From Armatimonadota bacterium (lineage in GTDB: Bacteria; Armatimonadota; Hebobacteria; Hebobacterales; WVXJ01), in NCBI GenBank assembly GCA_011773575.1, contig WVXJ01000130.1, forward strand, positions 49,254-59,553: 10,300 nt of DNA, written 5' to 3'. The position numbers and the translations under genes were made by a program. Shown here piece after piece: positions 1 to 5,930 of the stretch; within the stretch, counting starts at the first letter, position 1, and each line of letters starts with the position of its first letter. The notes under the pieces are model-generated. The model searched no databases. It saw nothing but the letters and a program-made list of their open reading frames with translations, and was not told the DNA's origin.

Positions 1-315
1 GGCCAGGTGGTAGCCAAACCCGGGACCATCAAACCCCACACCAAATTCGAGAGCGAAGTCTACATCCTGTCCCAGGCGGAAGGAGGCCGCCACAAAGCCT
101 TCTTTGCCGGCTACCGGCCCCAATTCTACTTCCGAACGACTGACGTCACCGGCATGGTGAGCCTGCCGGAAGGCACAGAGATGGTAATGCCTGGAGATAA
201 TGTGCGCTTGAGTGCGGAACTCATCGAGCCCGTCGCCATGGAAGAAGGCCTCCGCTTCGCCATCAGAGAAGGCGGCAAAACCATCGGCGCCGGCGTCGTT
301 ACTAAAATGCTGTAG
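1..315 (+). CDS. tuf: Elongation factor Tu, C-terminal part (partial, 5' end outside window)
   Basis: The frame is open from base 1 and ends at TAG 313-315, giving the last 104 codons of a protein of about 400 residues. The translation is the C-terminal beta-barrel domain (domain III) of EF-Tu, with the family signatures AKPGTIKPHTKFESEVYIL, GYRPQFYFRTTDVTG and GLRFAIREGGKTIGAGVV. EF-Tu is the cytoplasmic GTPase that carries aminoacyl-tRNA to the ribosomal A site; this domain contacts tRNA and EF-Ts. It ends 37 nt before rpsJ with no terminator-like hairpin and U-run between them, which fits the str-S10 junction (fusA-tuf-rpsJ) common outside Proteobacteria. The canonical fusA is expected upstream but is not in view. 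Confidence 0.98.
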   Translation, partial: GQVVAKPGTIKPHTKFESEVYILSQAEGGRHKAFFAGYRPQFYFRTTDVTGMVSLPEGTEMVMPGDNVRLSAELIEPVAMEEGLRFAIREGGKTIGAGVVTKML

Positions 316-352
316 AGGAATGTGGAGTGCAAGATACCTTAACGGTTGAGAA

Positions 353-703
353 ATGACCATGCAAAGGACCCGTGAAAATGAACGACCCATCGCCGGCGAG
401 AAGATTCGCATTCGGCTGAAGGCATTTGACCACCGAATTCTGGATCAGTCGGCGGTGAAGATCGCGGATACCGCGCGGCGCACCGGTGCGCGCATCTGTG
501 GACCCATTCCGCTGCCAACGGAAATCAGCCGGGTCTGTCTGGTTGAATCTCCTGCCATAGGCAGGGGAAGCCGGACCATGGAGCATTTCGAAACCCGCAC
601 CCACAAGCGATTGATAGACATTCTGGATCCCAACGCAAAGACAATAGACGCCCTCATGAGGATAGACTTGCCGGGCGGTGTAGATATCGAAATCAAACTT
701 TAG
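353..703 (+). CDS. rpsJ: 30S ribosomal protein S10 (uS10, NusE)
   Basis: The 116-residue product matches uS10: IRIRLKAFDHRILDQSA, RRTGARICGPIPLPT, FETRTHKRLIDIL and TIDALMRIDLPGGVDIEIK. S10 sits in the 30S head and, as NusE, also joins transcription antitermination complexes. The family is usually 100-105 residues; the excess is an N-terminal extension of about 12 residues before the first strand and two extra residues in the long central loop. The ATG at 353 is used; an in-frame ATG at 359 is an equally possible start. The upstream Shine-Dalgarno match (GGTTGAG, close to the ATG) is weak. The 37-nt spacer from tuf is too short for an E. coli-type L4-responsive S10 leader. Confidence 0.97.
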   Translation: MTMQRTRENERPIAGEKIRIRLKAFDHRILDQSAVKIADTARRTGARICGPIPLPTEISRVCLVESPAIGRGSRTMEHFETRTHKRLIDILDPNAKTIDALMRIDLPGGVDIEIKL

Positions 704-710
704 GACAGAG

Positions 711-1370
711 ATGGCGGCGAAACTGGCAAAAGCGATTCTGGGAAGAAAGCTCGGTATGACACAAATCTTCGCCGAGGACGGTGAAGCACTTCCGGTGACC
801 CTGCTGGAGGCGGGTCCCTGTGTGGTTGTACAGCGCCGTCCCCGCGCGAATGACCCGAGTGTGGTAGGGGTACAACTCGGCTTTGACGAGATACCCGAAG
901 AGAAGCGCCGCCGTCTGCTCAACAAACCCATGGAGGGGCATTTCAAGCAGGCAGGAGTCAGTCCCCAGCGGCATCTGCGGGAGTTTCGGCTGGTGGACAC
1001 GGAAGACTTCGCTGTGGGCAAAGAGGTGCGAGCGGATATATTTGCCGTGGGTGATAAGGTAGATGTCTCCGGAACTTCGAAGGGCAAAGGATTTGCCGGT
1101 GCCATGAAGCGTCACGGTTTTCACGGAGGCCCTGCCAGCCATGGTTCAATGTCCCATCGCAGACCCGCCTCCAGTGGAAGCACGGATGCTGCCCGCGTCT
1201 TCAAGGGCACGAAGAAGCCGGGTCACATGGGCGCGGTAAGGAGGACGGTAAAGGGGCTGACGATAGTGCGAGTGGAGACGGAGAAGAACCTCGTTTTGGT
1301 AAAGGGCGCGGTGCCGGGGCCGAAGGGGGGCTTGGTTGAGATTACCCAGCTGGCGTCCGCGGGAGGCTAG
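711..1370 (+). CDS. rplC: 50S ribosomal protein L3 (uL3)
   Basis: The 219-residue product has the uL3 hallmarks: ILGRKLGMTQIFAEDGEALP at the N-terminus, the internal KGKGFAGAMKRHGFHGGPASHG loop that reaches towards the peptidyl-transferase centre, and the C-terminal VFKGTKKPGHMG and LVLVKGAVPGPKGG. L3 is an early-assembly protein binding near the 3' end of 23S rRNA. The start ATG lies 7 nt after the rpsJ stop with AGGA about 5 nt upstream. About seven residues precede the conserved ILGRK, slightly more than in E. coli. The segment holding the methylated glutamine of E. coli L3 reads SSGSTDAARVF and has no glutamine, as in many bacteria. Confidence 0.97.
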   Translation: MAAKLAKAILGRKLGMTQIFAEDGEALPVTLLEAGPCVVVQRRPRANDPSVVGVQLGFDEIPEEKRRRLLNKPMEGHFKQAGVSPQRHLREFRLVDTEDFAVGKEVRADIFAVGDKVDVSGTSKGKGFAGAMKRHGFHGGPASHGSMSHRRPASSGSTDAARVFKGTKKPGHMGAVRRTVKGLTIVRVETEKNLVLVKGAVPGPKGGLVEITQLASAGG

Positions 1371-1400
1371 CTCTTCTTAGAGATGATGAGGAACGGTTAG

Positions 1401-2045
1401 GTGAAGAAAGCGGTTAAGAAAAAGGTAACCTTGCCCATTTTCTCCCGAGCTGGTGAGAAGGTGGGAGATGTAGAGGTAACGGAAGCGCTCTTTGCTGCTG
1501 AAGTGAAGCCGCATCTGCTTCATACGGCGGCGGAGGCCTATCTCGCCAACCAGCGGCAGGGCACTACCTGGACCAAGACCCGCTCCGAAGTGTCCGGCAG
1601 CACGGCAAAGCTCTTTCGCCAGAAAGGGACAGGAAGAGCGCGGGCGGGTTCACGCCGTTCTCCCACCCGCGTCGGCGGCGGCGCAGCATTTGGCCCGCAG
1701 CCCCGGGATTATCGCAGACGGCTGCCGAAGAAGGTTCGCCGCCAGGCCTTGTGCGGCGCCCTTTCCAGCCGCGCCGCGGCCGGAGACATCAGAATATTGG
1801 AGTCTCTGGAACTGGAGAAAATCAGCACAAAAGCGGTTGTCGCACTGCTTGAGGCCTTGGGATTGGAGGAGGATGTGCTGCTGATAACGGATACTCCCAG
1901 CGAGGTTCTCAGAAAATCAGCGCGCAATCTCCGTGGGCTGATGCTGGCAAGGGCCGAGGAACTCAACGCCTATGAGGTGATGCGGCATCATCACCTGCTC
2001 TTCACCAAAGAAGGCCTCTCTCGGCTTCAGGAGGTGATGGGATGA
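1401..2045 (+). CDS. rplD: 50S ribosomal protein L4 (uL4)
   Basis: The 214-residue product is uL4. The conserved extended loop at residues 66-101 reads GSTAKLFRQKGTGRARAGSR followed by RSPTRVGGGAAFGPQPRDY; in known ribosomes this loop lines the exit tunnel constriction. The globular C-terminal part carries the usual LLITDTP and NLRGLMLARAEELNAYEVM segments. L4 binds 23S domain I and in E. coli also represses the S10 operon; no leader for that is visible here. The start is GTG 1401, 30 nt after rplC, with GAGGAAC about 6-9 nt upstream; upstream in-frame ATGs are cut off by stops. The frequent KPWRQKG loop motif is KLFRQKG here. It overlaps rplW by 4 nt. Confidence 0.96.
   Translation: MKKAVKKKVTLPIFSRAGEKVGDVEVTEALFAAEVKPHLLHTAAEAYLANQRQGTTWTKTRSEVSGSTAKLFRQKGTGRARAGSRRSPTRVGGGAAFGPQPRDYRRRLPKKVRRQALCGALSSRAAAGDIRILESLELEKISTKAVVALLEALGLEEDVLLITDTPSEVLRKSARNLRGLMLARAEELNAYEVMRHHHLLFTKEGLSRLQEVMG
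2029..2038 (+). promoter_or_regulatory. Ten-base perfect Shine-Dalgarno of rplW inside rplD
   Basis: AGGAGGTGAT matches the complement of the usual 16S 3' tail over all ten positions, and AGGAGG ends 7 nt before the rplW ATG. It lies within the last codons of rplD, so L23 can initiate efficiently even though the two genes overlap by 4 nt. Confidence 0.85.
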
Positions 2046-2350
2046 GACCTCCCCAGAGCATCGTCCTGCGTCCCTTATTGACGGAGAAGAGTGTAGCCGG
2101 TACGGAGAAGGGTAAATACACCTTTCAGGTTGATATGGAGGCGAACAAGATCGAGGTCCGTCAGGCGATTGAGGCCATGTATCCGGAGGTGAAGGTGGCC
2201 GCGGTGAATACCATGATCGTCCACGGAAAAGTGCGTCGCGTTTCGGGGTACGGGCGGAGAATGGGCCGACGCTTCGGAAAGACCGCCGTCTGGAAAAAGG
2301 CCGTAGTCACTCTCAAATCCGGAAAGATTCCCATTTTCGAAGGGCTGTAG
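2042..2350 (+). CDS. rplW: 50S ribosomal protein L23 (uL23)
   Basis: The 102-residue product is uL23, with the opening ILRP-type motif (IVLRPLLTEKS), YTFQVDMEANKIEVRQAIE, VAAVNTMIVHGKVRR and the C-terminal WKKAVVTLKSG. L23 sits at the exit of the peptide tunnel and docks trigger factor and SRP; the docking glutamate of E. coli L23 (in the VSEK motif) corresponds to Glu15 of TEKS here. The ATG at 2042 overlaps the rplD stop as ATGA and is served by a perfect Shine-Dalgarno within rplD, so translational coupling is likely. The loop before WKKA (residues around 69-84, YGRRMGRRFGKTAV) is a little longer than in E. coli. Confidence 0.97.
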   Translation: MRPPQSIVLRPLLTEKSVAGTEKGKYTFQVDMEANKIEVRQAIEAMYPEVKVAAVNTMIVHGKVRRVSGYGRRMGRRFGKTAVWKKAVVTLKSGKIPIFEGL

Positions 2351-2353
2351 AAT

Positions 2354-3187
2354 ATGCCGGTCAAGAAATACAAACCATATACTCCCAGCCGCAGAACCAT
2401 CACCGGGCTGACCCATGATGAGATCACTCGCACCAAGGCGGAGAAGAGTCTGCTGCGCCCCTGGCGCCAGCGCGCCGGCAAGGACAACACAGGCCGCACT
2501 TCCATCCGCTTCCGGGGAGGGGGACACAAGCGCCGCTACCGCCTGATTGACTTCAAGCGGAACAAAGACGGCGTACCTGCCAAGGTGGCCGGCATAGAAT
2601 ATGACCCCAATCGCTCCGCACTCATTGCGCTGCTTCATTACGCCGACGGAGAGAAGCGTTACATCCTCGCTCCTGTGGGAATAAAGATTGGCGATGTGCT
2701 CATGTCAGGGCCGGGGGCGGATATTCGGCCTGGCAACTGCCTCGTCCTCAGCGAGATACCCTTGGGTACAGAAGTACATAATATAGAACTTACTCCCGGA
2801 AAGGGAGGCCAGTTGTGCCGCAGTGCCGCAGCCAGCGCGCAGCTGATGGCGAGAGAGGGAAAACTCGCCACCCTGAAGATGCCTTCAGGAGAGATGCGGC
2901 TTGTCTATGTCGGCTGCAAGGCGACGATCGGACAGGTGGGAAATGCGGACCACAGCAACATTCAGATCGGAAAGGCGGGCCGGGTTCGCTGGCTGGGCCG
3001 GCGCCCCCATGTCCTGGGTTTGTCAATGACCCCTCGAGATCATCCCCACGGGGGAGGCGAGGGACATTCACCCATCGGCCGCAAGAGCCCGGTTACGCCG
3101 TGGGGAAAACCGACTCTGGGGGGGCGAACGCGACACAATAAGGCGACAGACAAGTACATTGTCCGCAGAAGGAGAAAGAGGCGCTGA
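2354..3187 (+). CDS. rplB: 50S ribosomal protein L2 (uL2)
   Basis: The 277-residue product has the full uL2 architecture: an N-terminal extension (YKPYTPSRRTITGL), GRTSIRFRGGGHKRRYRLID, the OB-fold and SH3-like core (AKVAGIEYDPNRSALIAL, GNCLVLSEIPLGTEVHNIEL), GKAGRVRWLGRRPHV, and the C-terminal DHPHGGGEGHSPIGRKSPVT. L2 is needed for subunit association and peptidyl-transferase activity; the critical histidine of E. coli L2 (His229) corresponds to His230 in DHPHGGGEG. The start ATG is 3 nt after rplW. Just before DHPHGG the near-universal RGVAMNPV is replaced by LGLSMTPR, which is unusual. Length is normal for bacteria. Confidence 0.98.
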   Translation: MPVKKYKPYTPSRRTITGLTHDEITRTKAEKSLLRPWRQRAGKDNTGRTSIRFRGGGHKRRYRLIDFKRNKDGVPAKVAGIEYDPNRSALIALLHYADGEKRYILAPVGIKIGDVLMSGPGADIRPGNCLVLSEIPLGTEVHNIELTPGKGGQLCRSAAASAQLMAREGKLATLKMPSGEMRLVYVGCKATIGQVGNADHSNIQIGKAGRVRWLGRRPHVLGLSMTPRDHPHGGGEGHSPIGRKSPVTPWGKPTLGGRTRHNKATDKYIVRRRRKRR

Positions 3188-3188
3188 G

Positions 3189-3473
3189 ATGGCTAGGTCA
3201 CTGAAGAAGGGCCCCTATGTGGAGCCGAGCCTGGCGAAGAAAATTGAGAAACTGAACCGCAGCGGAGAGCGGCGGGTGATAAAGACTTGGTCGCGACGTT
3301 CCACCATCGTGCCTGACATGATCGGTCATACTCTGGCGGTACACGATGGGCGTAAACACATACCGGTCTTCATAACCGAAAATATGGTGGGGCACAAACT
3401 GGGGGAGTTCGCTGTCACGCGGCACTTTCGCGGACACGGCCGTCACACGGAGCGCTCCACCGCCATAAAATAG
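3189..3473 (+). CDS. rpsS: 30S ribosomal protein S19 (uS19)
   Basis: The 94-residue product begins MARSLKKGPYVEPSLAKKI and contains TWSRRSTIVPDMIGHTLAVH and GHKLGEFAVTRHFRGHGRH, all diagnostic of uS19. The protein binds 16S rRNA in the 30S head with S13 and lies near the A-site finger bridge. I chose ATG 3189, one nucleotide after the rplB stop, because MARSLKKGP is the conserved S19 start; a TTG further upstream at 3159 would add ten non-homologous residues read from the end of rplB. GAG-rich sequence in the rplB 3' end provides the ribosome binding site. The length is normal. Confidence 0.98.
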   Translation: MARSLKKGPYVEPSLAKKIEKLNRSGERRVIKTWSRRSTIVPDMIGHTLAVHDGRKHIPVFITENMVGHKLGEFAVTRHFRGHGRHTERSTAIK

Positions 3474-3508
3474 GAAGCTAGTAAGAAACGAGGGAACGGG
3501 TTACCAAA

Positions 3509-3850
3509 GTGCAGACGAGAGCACTGGCAAGATATGCGCGTATATCGCCCACCAAGGCGAGGCGAGTGATTGACTTGATTCGCGGCCAATCGCTTGAAGA
3601 GGCGATGGGGATACTCGATTTTACTCCCTCAACCACCGCCGCGTTGGTGAAGAAGGTTCTCTGTTCCGCGGTCGCAAACGCGGAGAATAACCATGCCATG
3701 CGAAAAGAAGAGTTGTGGGTGAGAGAATGCTACGTTGACCCCAGCATTACCATGAAGCGGCTGCGAAGAGGATCCATGGGAAGAGGATCGATAATACGCA
3801 AGCGCACCAGCCACATCACCATTGTGCTGGCGGATCGAGAGGAAGAGTAA
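3509..3850 (+). CDS. rplV: 50S ribosomal protein L22 (uL22)
   Basis: The 113-residue product is uL22: RALARYARISPTKARRVIDL near the start, a helical core (ALVKKVLCSAVANAENNH) and the C-terminal tunnel hairpin ending RKRTSHITIVLADR. L22 crosses the large subunit and its hairpin, with the L4 loop, narrows the exit tunnel. The start is GTG 3509, 35 nt after rpsS, with GAGGG rather far upstream. The hairpin tip is unusual: residues 85-94 read LRRGSMGRGS where most bacteria have a PRAxGRA motif, and the DNA carries a 10-bp in-frame direct repeat there (GAAGAGGATC at 3765 and 3780). The TAA overlaps the rpsC ATG by one base, and the terminal Asp-Arg-Glu-Glu-Glu codons supply a GAGAGGAAG ribosome binding site for rpsC. 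Confidence 0.97.
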   Translation: MQTRALARYARISPTKARRVIDLIRGQSLEEAMGILDFTPSTTAALVKKVLCSAVANAENNHAMRKEELWVRECYVDPSITMKRLRRGSMGRGSIIRKRTSHITIVLADREEE

Positions 3851-4917
3851 TGGGCCAGAAATGCCACCCGACAGGGCTGAGGCTGGGGATCATCAAGGAC
3901 TGGCAGAGTCGCTGGTTCGCCACATCGCGAGACTACGCCGCTCAGGTAATTGAAGATCAGCGTATCCGCGACCATGTCCTGAAACGATTCGCCAGAGACA
4001 GTTCCGCGGGTCGAGGCCGAGGCGGCACTCGAGAGGTGGGGCTTTCCAGAGTGGAGATTGAGCGTGCCGCCAATACCCTGCGCCTTACCCTCCACACTGC
4101 CAAACCAGGCCTTATTATCGGGCGCGGAGGGCGCGGTGTGGACGAACTGCGCGGCGAACTCGAGGGGCTGACGGATCGCAGAATTCATATTACCGTTCAA
4201 GAGATCCGCGAACCCGGGCTCGATGGTCAACTCGTGGCGGAGAGCATCGCCTCCCAGATTGAGCGCAGAGTCTCCTTCAGGCGGGCAGTTCGTCAAGCCG
4301 TTCAGCGCACCATGCGGGAAGGAGCGAAAGGAATTCGCGTTATCGTCTCGGGCCGGCTTGCAGGGACGGAAATCGCCCGCTCTTATCGGGATAGTGAGGG
4401 CAAGATTCCCTTGCAGACCCTGCGCGCGGATATTGATTACGGTTTTGCCGAAGCCCGTACAACCTATGGGAACATCGGAGTGAGGGTGTGGCTGTATCGG
4501 GGTGACATCCTGCCGGAGGCGGTTCCCAAGGTGCCCAAACTGGAAGCCATCCCAACTGCGCCGCCGAAGGAACATAAGACTTGGAGGCGGGTTGGAGTGG
4601 TGCGTTCGGCGCAGCCCGAAGCCGAAGAGGCGGTGGAGTCACAAGCCGCCGAAACCGCCGAAGTTATTACGCCGGAGCCGGAAGCAGCCGCCGAGGCCCC
4701 AGCGGAACTCGCAGAGCCCGTACAGACGGAGATGGAGACACAGGCTCCGCCGGAAGCGCCTGTTGAGGCCGAGCCGGAACCGGAGGCGACACCCGCTGAG
4801 TCTCCGGAGCCGCAGCCGGTTGTTGAAGCTGAGGCAGAGCAAGAGGAAGAGAAAGAGCAGCCCGCCTCACAGCCGGAGACCTCTGAAGAAAAGAAAGAAT
4901 CACCTGGGGAGAACTGA
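3850..4917 (+). CDS. rpsC: 30S ribosomal protein S3 (uS3) with long acidic C-terminal tail
   Basis: The 355-residue product opens MGQKCHPTGLRLGIIKDW and has the KH type II motif GLIIGRGG (residues 87-94), LVAESIASQIERRVSFRRA, GAKGIRVIVSGRLAGTEIAR and LRADIDYGFAEARTTYG, all diagnostic of uS3. S3 forms part of the mRNA entry site and its helicase centre; the RRAVRQAVQ segment keeps the basic Arg pair. Two things are odd. Residues 50-62 (Gly/Arg-rich) are an insertion before LSRVEIERAAN. From about residue 224 there is a 132-residue tail, of which the last 102 residues (254-355) hold 32 Glu, 17 Pro and no Asp or Arg. E. coli S3 is 233 residues. The start codon overlaps the rplV stop (TAATG). Confidence 0.97.
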   Translation: MGQKCHPTGLRLGIIKDWQSRWFATSRDYAAQVIEDQRIRDHVLKRFARDSSAGRGRGGTREVGLSRVEIERAANTLRLTLHTAKPGLIIGRGGRGVDELRGELEGLTDRRIHITVQEIREPGLDGQLVAESIASQIERRVSFRRAVRQAVQRTMREGAKGIRVIVSGRLAGTEIARSYRDSEGKIPLQTLRADIDYGFAEARTTYGNIGVRVWLYRGDILPEAVPKVPKLEAIPTAPPKEHKTWRRVGVVRSAQPEAEEAVESQAAETAEVITPEPEAAAEAPAELAEPVQTEMETQAPPEAPVEAEPEPEATPAESPEPQPVVEAEAEQEEEKEQPASQPETSEEKKESPGEN

Positions 4918-4922
4918 GCCAG

Positions 4923-5342
4923 ATGTTAATGCCCTCCCGGACAAAATATAGAAAGCAACAGCGCGGTCGGATGAGCGGAAAAGAGACCCGCGGCAACAGC
5001 ATCGCCTTCGGTGACTATGGCTTGCAGGCCCTGGAGCCGTGTTGGCTTACCAGCCGGCAGATAGAGGCCGCCCGGGTGGCCATGACCAGATATATTCGCC
5101 GCGCGGGAAAGGTTTGGATAAGGATCTTCCCCGATAAGCCGGTGACCGCCAAGGCGGCGGAGACTCGCATGGGTTCGGGCAAGGGCAATCCGGAGTACTG
5201 GGTAGCCGTGATAAGGCCCGGAAGAGTCCTCTTCGAGATGGCTGGAGTGAGCGAGAGAATCGCCAAGGAGGCCATGAGGCTCGCCTCCCACCGGCTGCCC
5301 ATCAAAGTGAAATTCATCGCCCGTGAAGGATTGGAAAGATAG
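4923..5342 (+). CDS. rplP: 50S ribosomal protein L16 (uL16)
   Basis: The 139-residue product is uL16 at normal length: MLMPSRTKYRKQQRGRMSGK, GDYGLQALEPCWLTSRQIEA, WIRIFPDKPVTAKAAETRMG and SGKGNPEYWVAVIRPGRVLF. L16 is a late-assembly protein near the A site that contacts tRNA elbows and helps organise the 23S core. Arg82, in the TRMGSGKGN loop, corresponds to the arginine hydroxylated in E. coli L16 (Arg81). The ATG is 5 nt after the rpsC stop, with GGGGAG at 4906-4911 as the ribosome binding site. Nothing in it departs from the family. Confidence 0.98.
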   Translation: MLMPSRTKYRKQQRGRMSGKETRGNSIAFGDYGLQALEPCWLTSRQIEAARVAMTRYIRRAGKVWIRIFPDKPVTAKAAETRMGSGKGNPEYWVAVIRPGRVLFEMAGVSERIAKEAMRLASHRLPIKVKFIAREGLER

Positions 5343-5344
5343 CC

Positions 5345-5542
5345 ATGAAGGCGGAGATGGTTCGAGGATTGGTTACCGCGGAACTGGAGCAGCAGTTGGC
5401 TAATCTGCGCAGCGAACTTTTCAACCTGCGTTTCCAGCAGGCTGCCAGGCAACTGCGCAACCCATCTCGCATCCGCCAAGTGAAGCGGGATATTGCTCGC
5501 ATTCTCACCATCATGACCGAAAGGGGAGAGCAATCCGCGTAA
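5345..5542 (+). CDS. rpmC: 50S ribosomal protein L29 (uL29)
   Basis: The 65-residue product is the small two-helix protein uL29, with the motif LANLRSELFNLRFQQAARQL and the following NPSRIRQVKRDIARILTIMTER. L29 lies beside L23 at the tunnel exit. Position (between rplP and rpsQ) and length are normal. The ATG is 2 nt after the rplP stop. Unlike the rest of the cluster, it is not followed closely by its neighbour: a 133-nt non-coding gap separates it from rpsQ. Confidence 0.96.
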   Translation: MKAEMVRGLVTAELEQQLANLRSELFNLRFQQAARQLRNPSRIRQVKRDIARILTIMTERGEQSA

Positions 5543-5567
5543 AAGACGACTTCTCCGTAGTCCGCCG

Positions 5568-5595
5568 CTGCTCTGGGAAGCCTGCTCTGCGAAGC
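5568..5595 (+). repeat. 14-bp tandem direct repeat, two copies
   Basis: CTGCTCTGGGAAGC is followed immediately by CTGCTCTGCGAAGC, with 13 of 14 bases identical. The core GCGAAGC recurs at 5609-5615 in a degenerate third copy. Confidence 0.85.
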
Positions 5596-5643
5596 GCTGC
5601 GCAGGCTCGCGAAGCAGAGTATCGTTGCGAAACGCCAGCGAGC

Positions 5644-5662
5644 TAAGTCGGCTGTCGGCTTA
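5644..5662 (+). promoter_or_regulatory. Hairpin just upstream of the rpsQ ribosome binding site
   Basis: TAAGTCG (5644-5650) can pair with CGGCTTA (5656-5662) around a 5-nt loop, with one U-G wobble. The right arm ends one base before the likely Shine-Dalgarno AGAGGA (5663-5668) of rpsQ, so the fold could influence initiation. The pairing is seen in the sequence; a regulatory role is inference. Confidence 0.45.
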
Positions 5663-5675
5663 AGAGGACGAAGGC

Positions 5676-5930
5676 ATGAGAGAGACAAAACGCAAGCAAA
5701 GAGAAGGTCTGGTCGTATCCGACCGGATGGATAAGACGGTTGTGGTGAGAGTGGATACCCGCGTCCAGCATCCGCTCTACAAACGCGTCGTCAAGAGATC
5801 GACTCGCTTCAAGGCACATGATGAGAACAACGAGTGTAACATCGGCGACAAGGTCAGGATCATGGAGAGCAGGCCCCTTTCCGCAACCAAAAACTGGCGG
5901 GTAGTGAAGGTTCTGGAGCGCGCCAAGTAA
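5676..5930 (+). CDS. rpsQ: 30S ribosomal protein S17 (uS17)
   Basis: The 84-residue product is uS17, an OB-fold primary 16S rRNA-binding protein of the 30S body: KRKQREGLVVSDRMDKTVVV, HPLYKRVVKRSTRFKAHDE and CNIGDKVRIMESRPLSATKN followed by WRVVKVLERA. Length and sequence are typical. The ATG at 5676 has AGAGGA 7 nt upstream. In the classical arrangement this is the last gene of the S10 operon and is followed by rplN; here an EF-G-like gene intervenes, whose ATG overlaps the rpsQ TAA by one base (TAATG). Confidence 0.97.
   Translation: MRETKRKQREGLVVSDRMDKTVVVRVDTRVQHPLYKRVVKRSTRFKAHDENNECNIGDKVRIMESRPLSATKNWRVVKVLERAK

Larger units (their letters stand above)
5543..5675 (+). other. Non-coding intergenic region with tandem and inverted repeats (rpmC-rpsQ)
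   Basis: This 133-nt stretch is the longest gap in the window and carries no credible ORF. It holds two adjacent 14-bp copies, CTGCTCTGGGAAGC at 5568-5581 and CTGCTCTGCGAAGC at 5582-5595, differing at one base. A degenerate third copy with a 5-nt interruption lies at 5597-5615. Overlapping inverted repeats are AGCCTGC/GCAGGCT (5579-5585/5601-5607), CTCTGC/GCAGAG (5585-5590/5614-5619), GCTCGC/GCGAGC (5605-5610/5638-5643), a CGTT-GCGA-AACG tetraloop hairpin (5623-5634) and TAAGTCG/CGGCTTA (5644-5650/5656-5662). It could be an inserted interspersed repeat or a structured leader for rpsQ; the sequence alone does not decide. No U-run follows any hairpin, so it is not an intrinsic terminator. Confidence 0.75.

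Noticed and set aside
316..352. Separate promoter or L4-type leader before rpsJ
   Set aside because: Only 37 nt separate tuf and rpsJ, with no clear -35/-10 pair and no room for an S10 leader fold.
302..1105. Long minus-strand open frame of 267 codons opposite rpsJ and rplC
   Set aside because: It lies antisense to two certain ribosomal protein genes, its translation shows no recognisable family, and it is a by-product of GC-rich codons.
1383..1400. Five-codon ORF (MMRNG) abutting the rplD GTG
   Set aside because: It has no good ribosome binding site and abuts rather than overlaps the next start; most easily explained as chance.
3159..3188. Upstream TTG start for rpsS
   Set aside because: It would add ten residues read from the rplB 3' end; conserved S19 begins at MARSLKKGP (ATG 3189).
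3730..4575. Minus-strand open frame of 281 codons opposite rplV and rpsC
   Set aside because: Antisense to confident genes and without a recognisable motif; the absence of stops follows from codon bias of rpsC.
4502..4951. Arg/Pro-rich 149-codon frame overlapping the rpsC tail
   Set aside because: It is the shifted reading of Glu/Pro/Ala codons (GAG, CCG, GCC) of the S3 tail; the S3 frame is continuous from a certain core.
5579..5662. Intrinsic terminator between rpmC and rpsQ
   Set aside because: Stems are present, but none is followed by a run of T, and rpsQ continues the cluster on the same strand.
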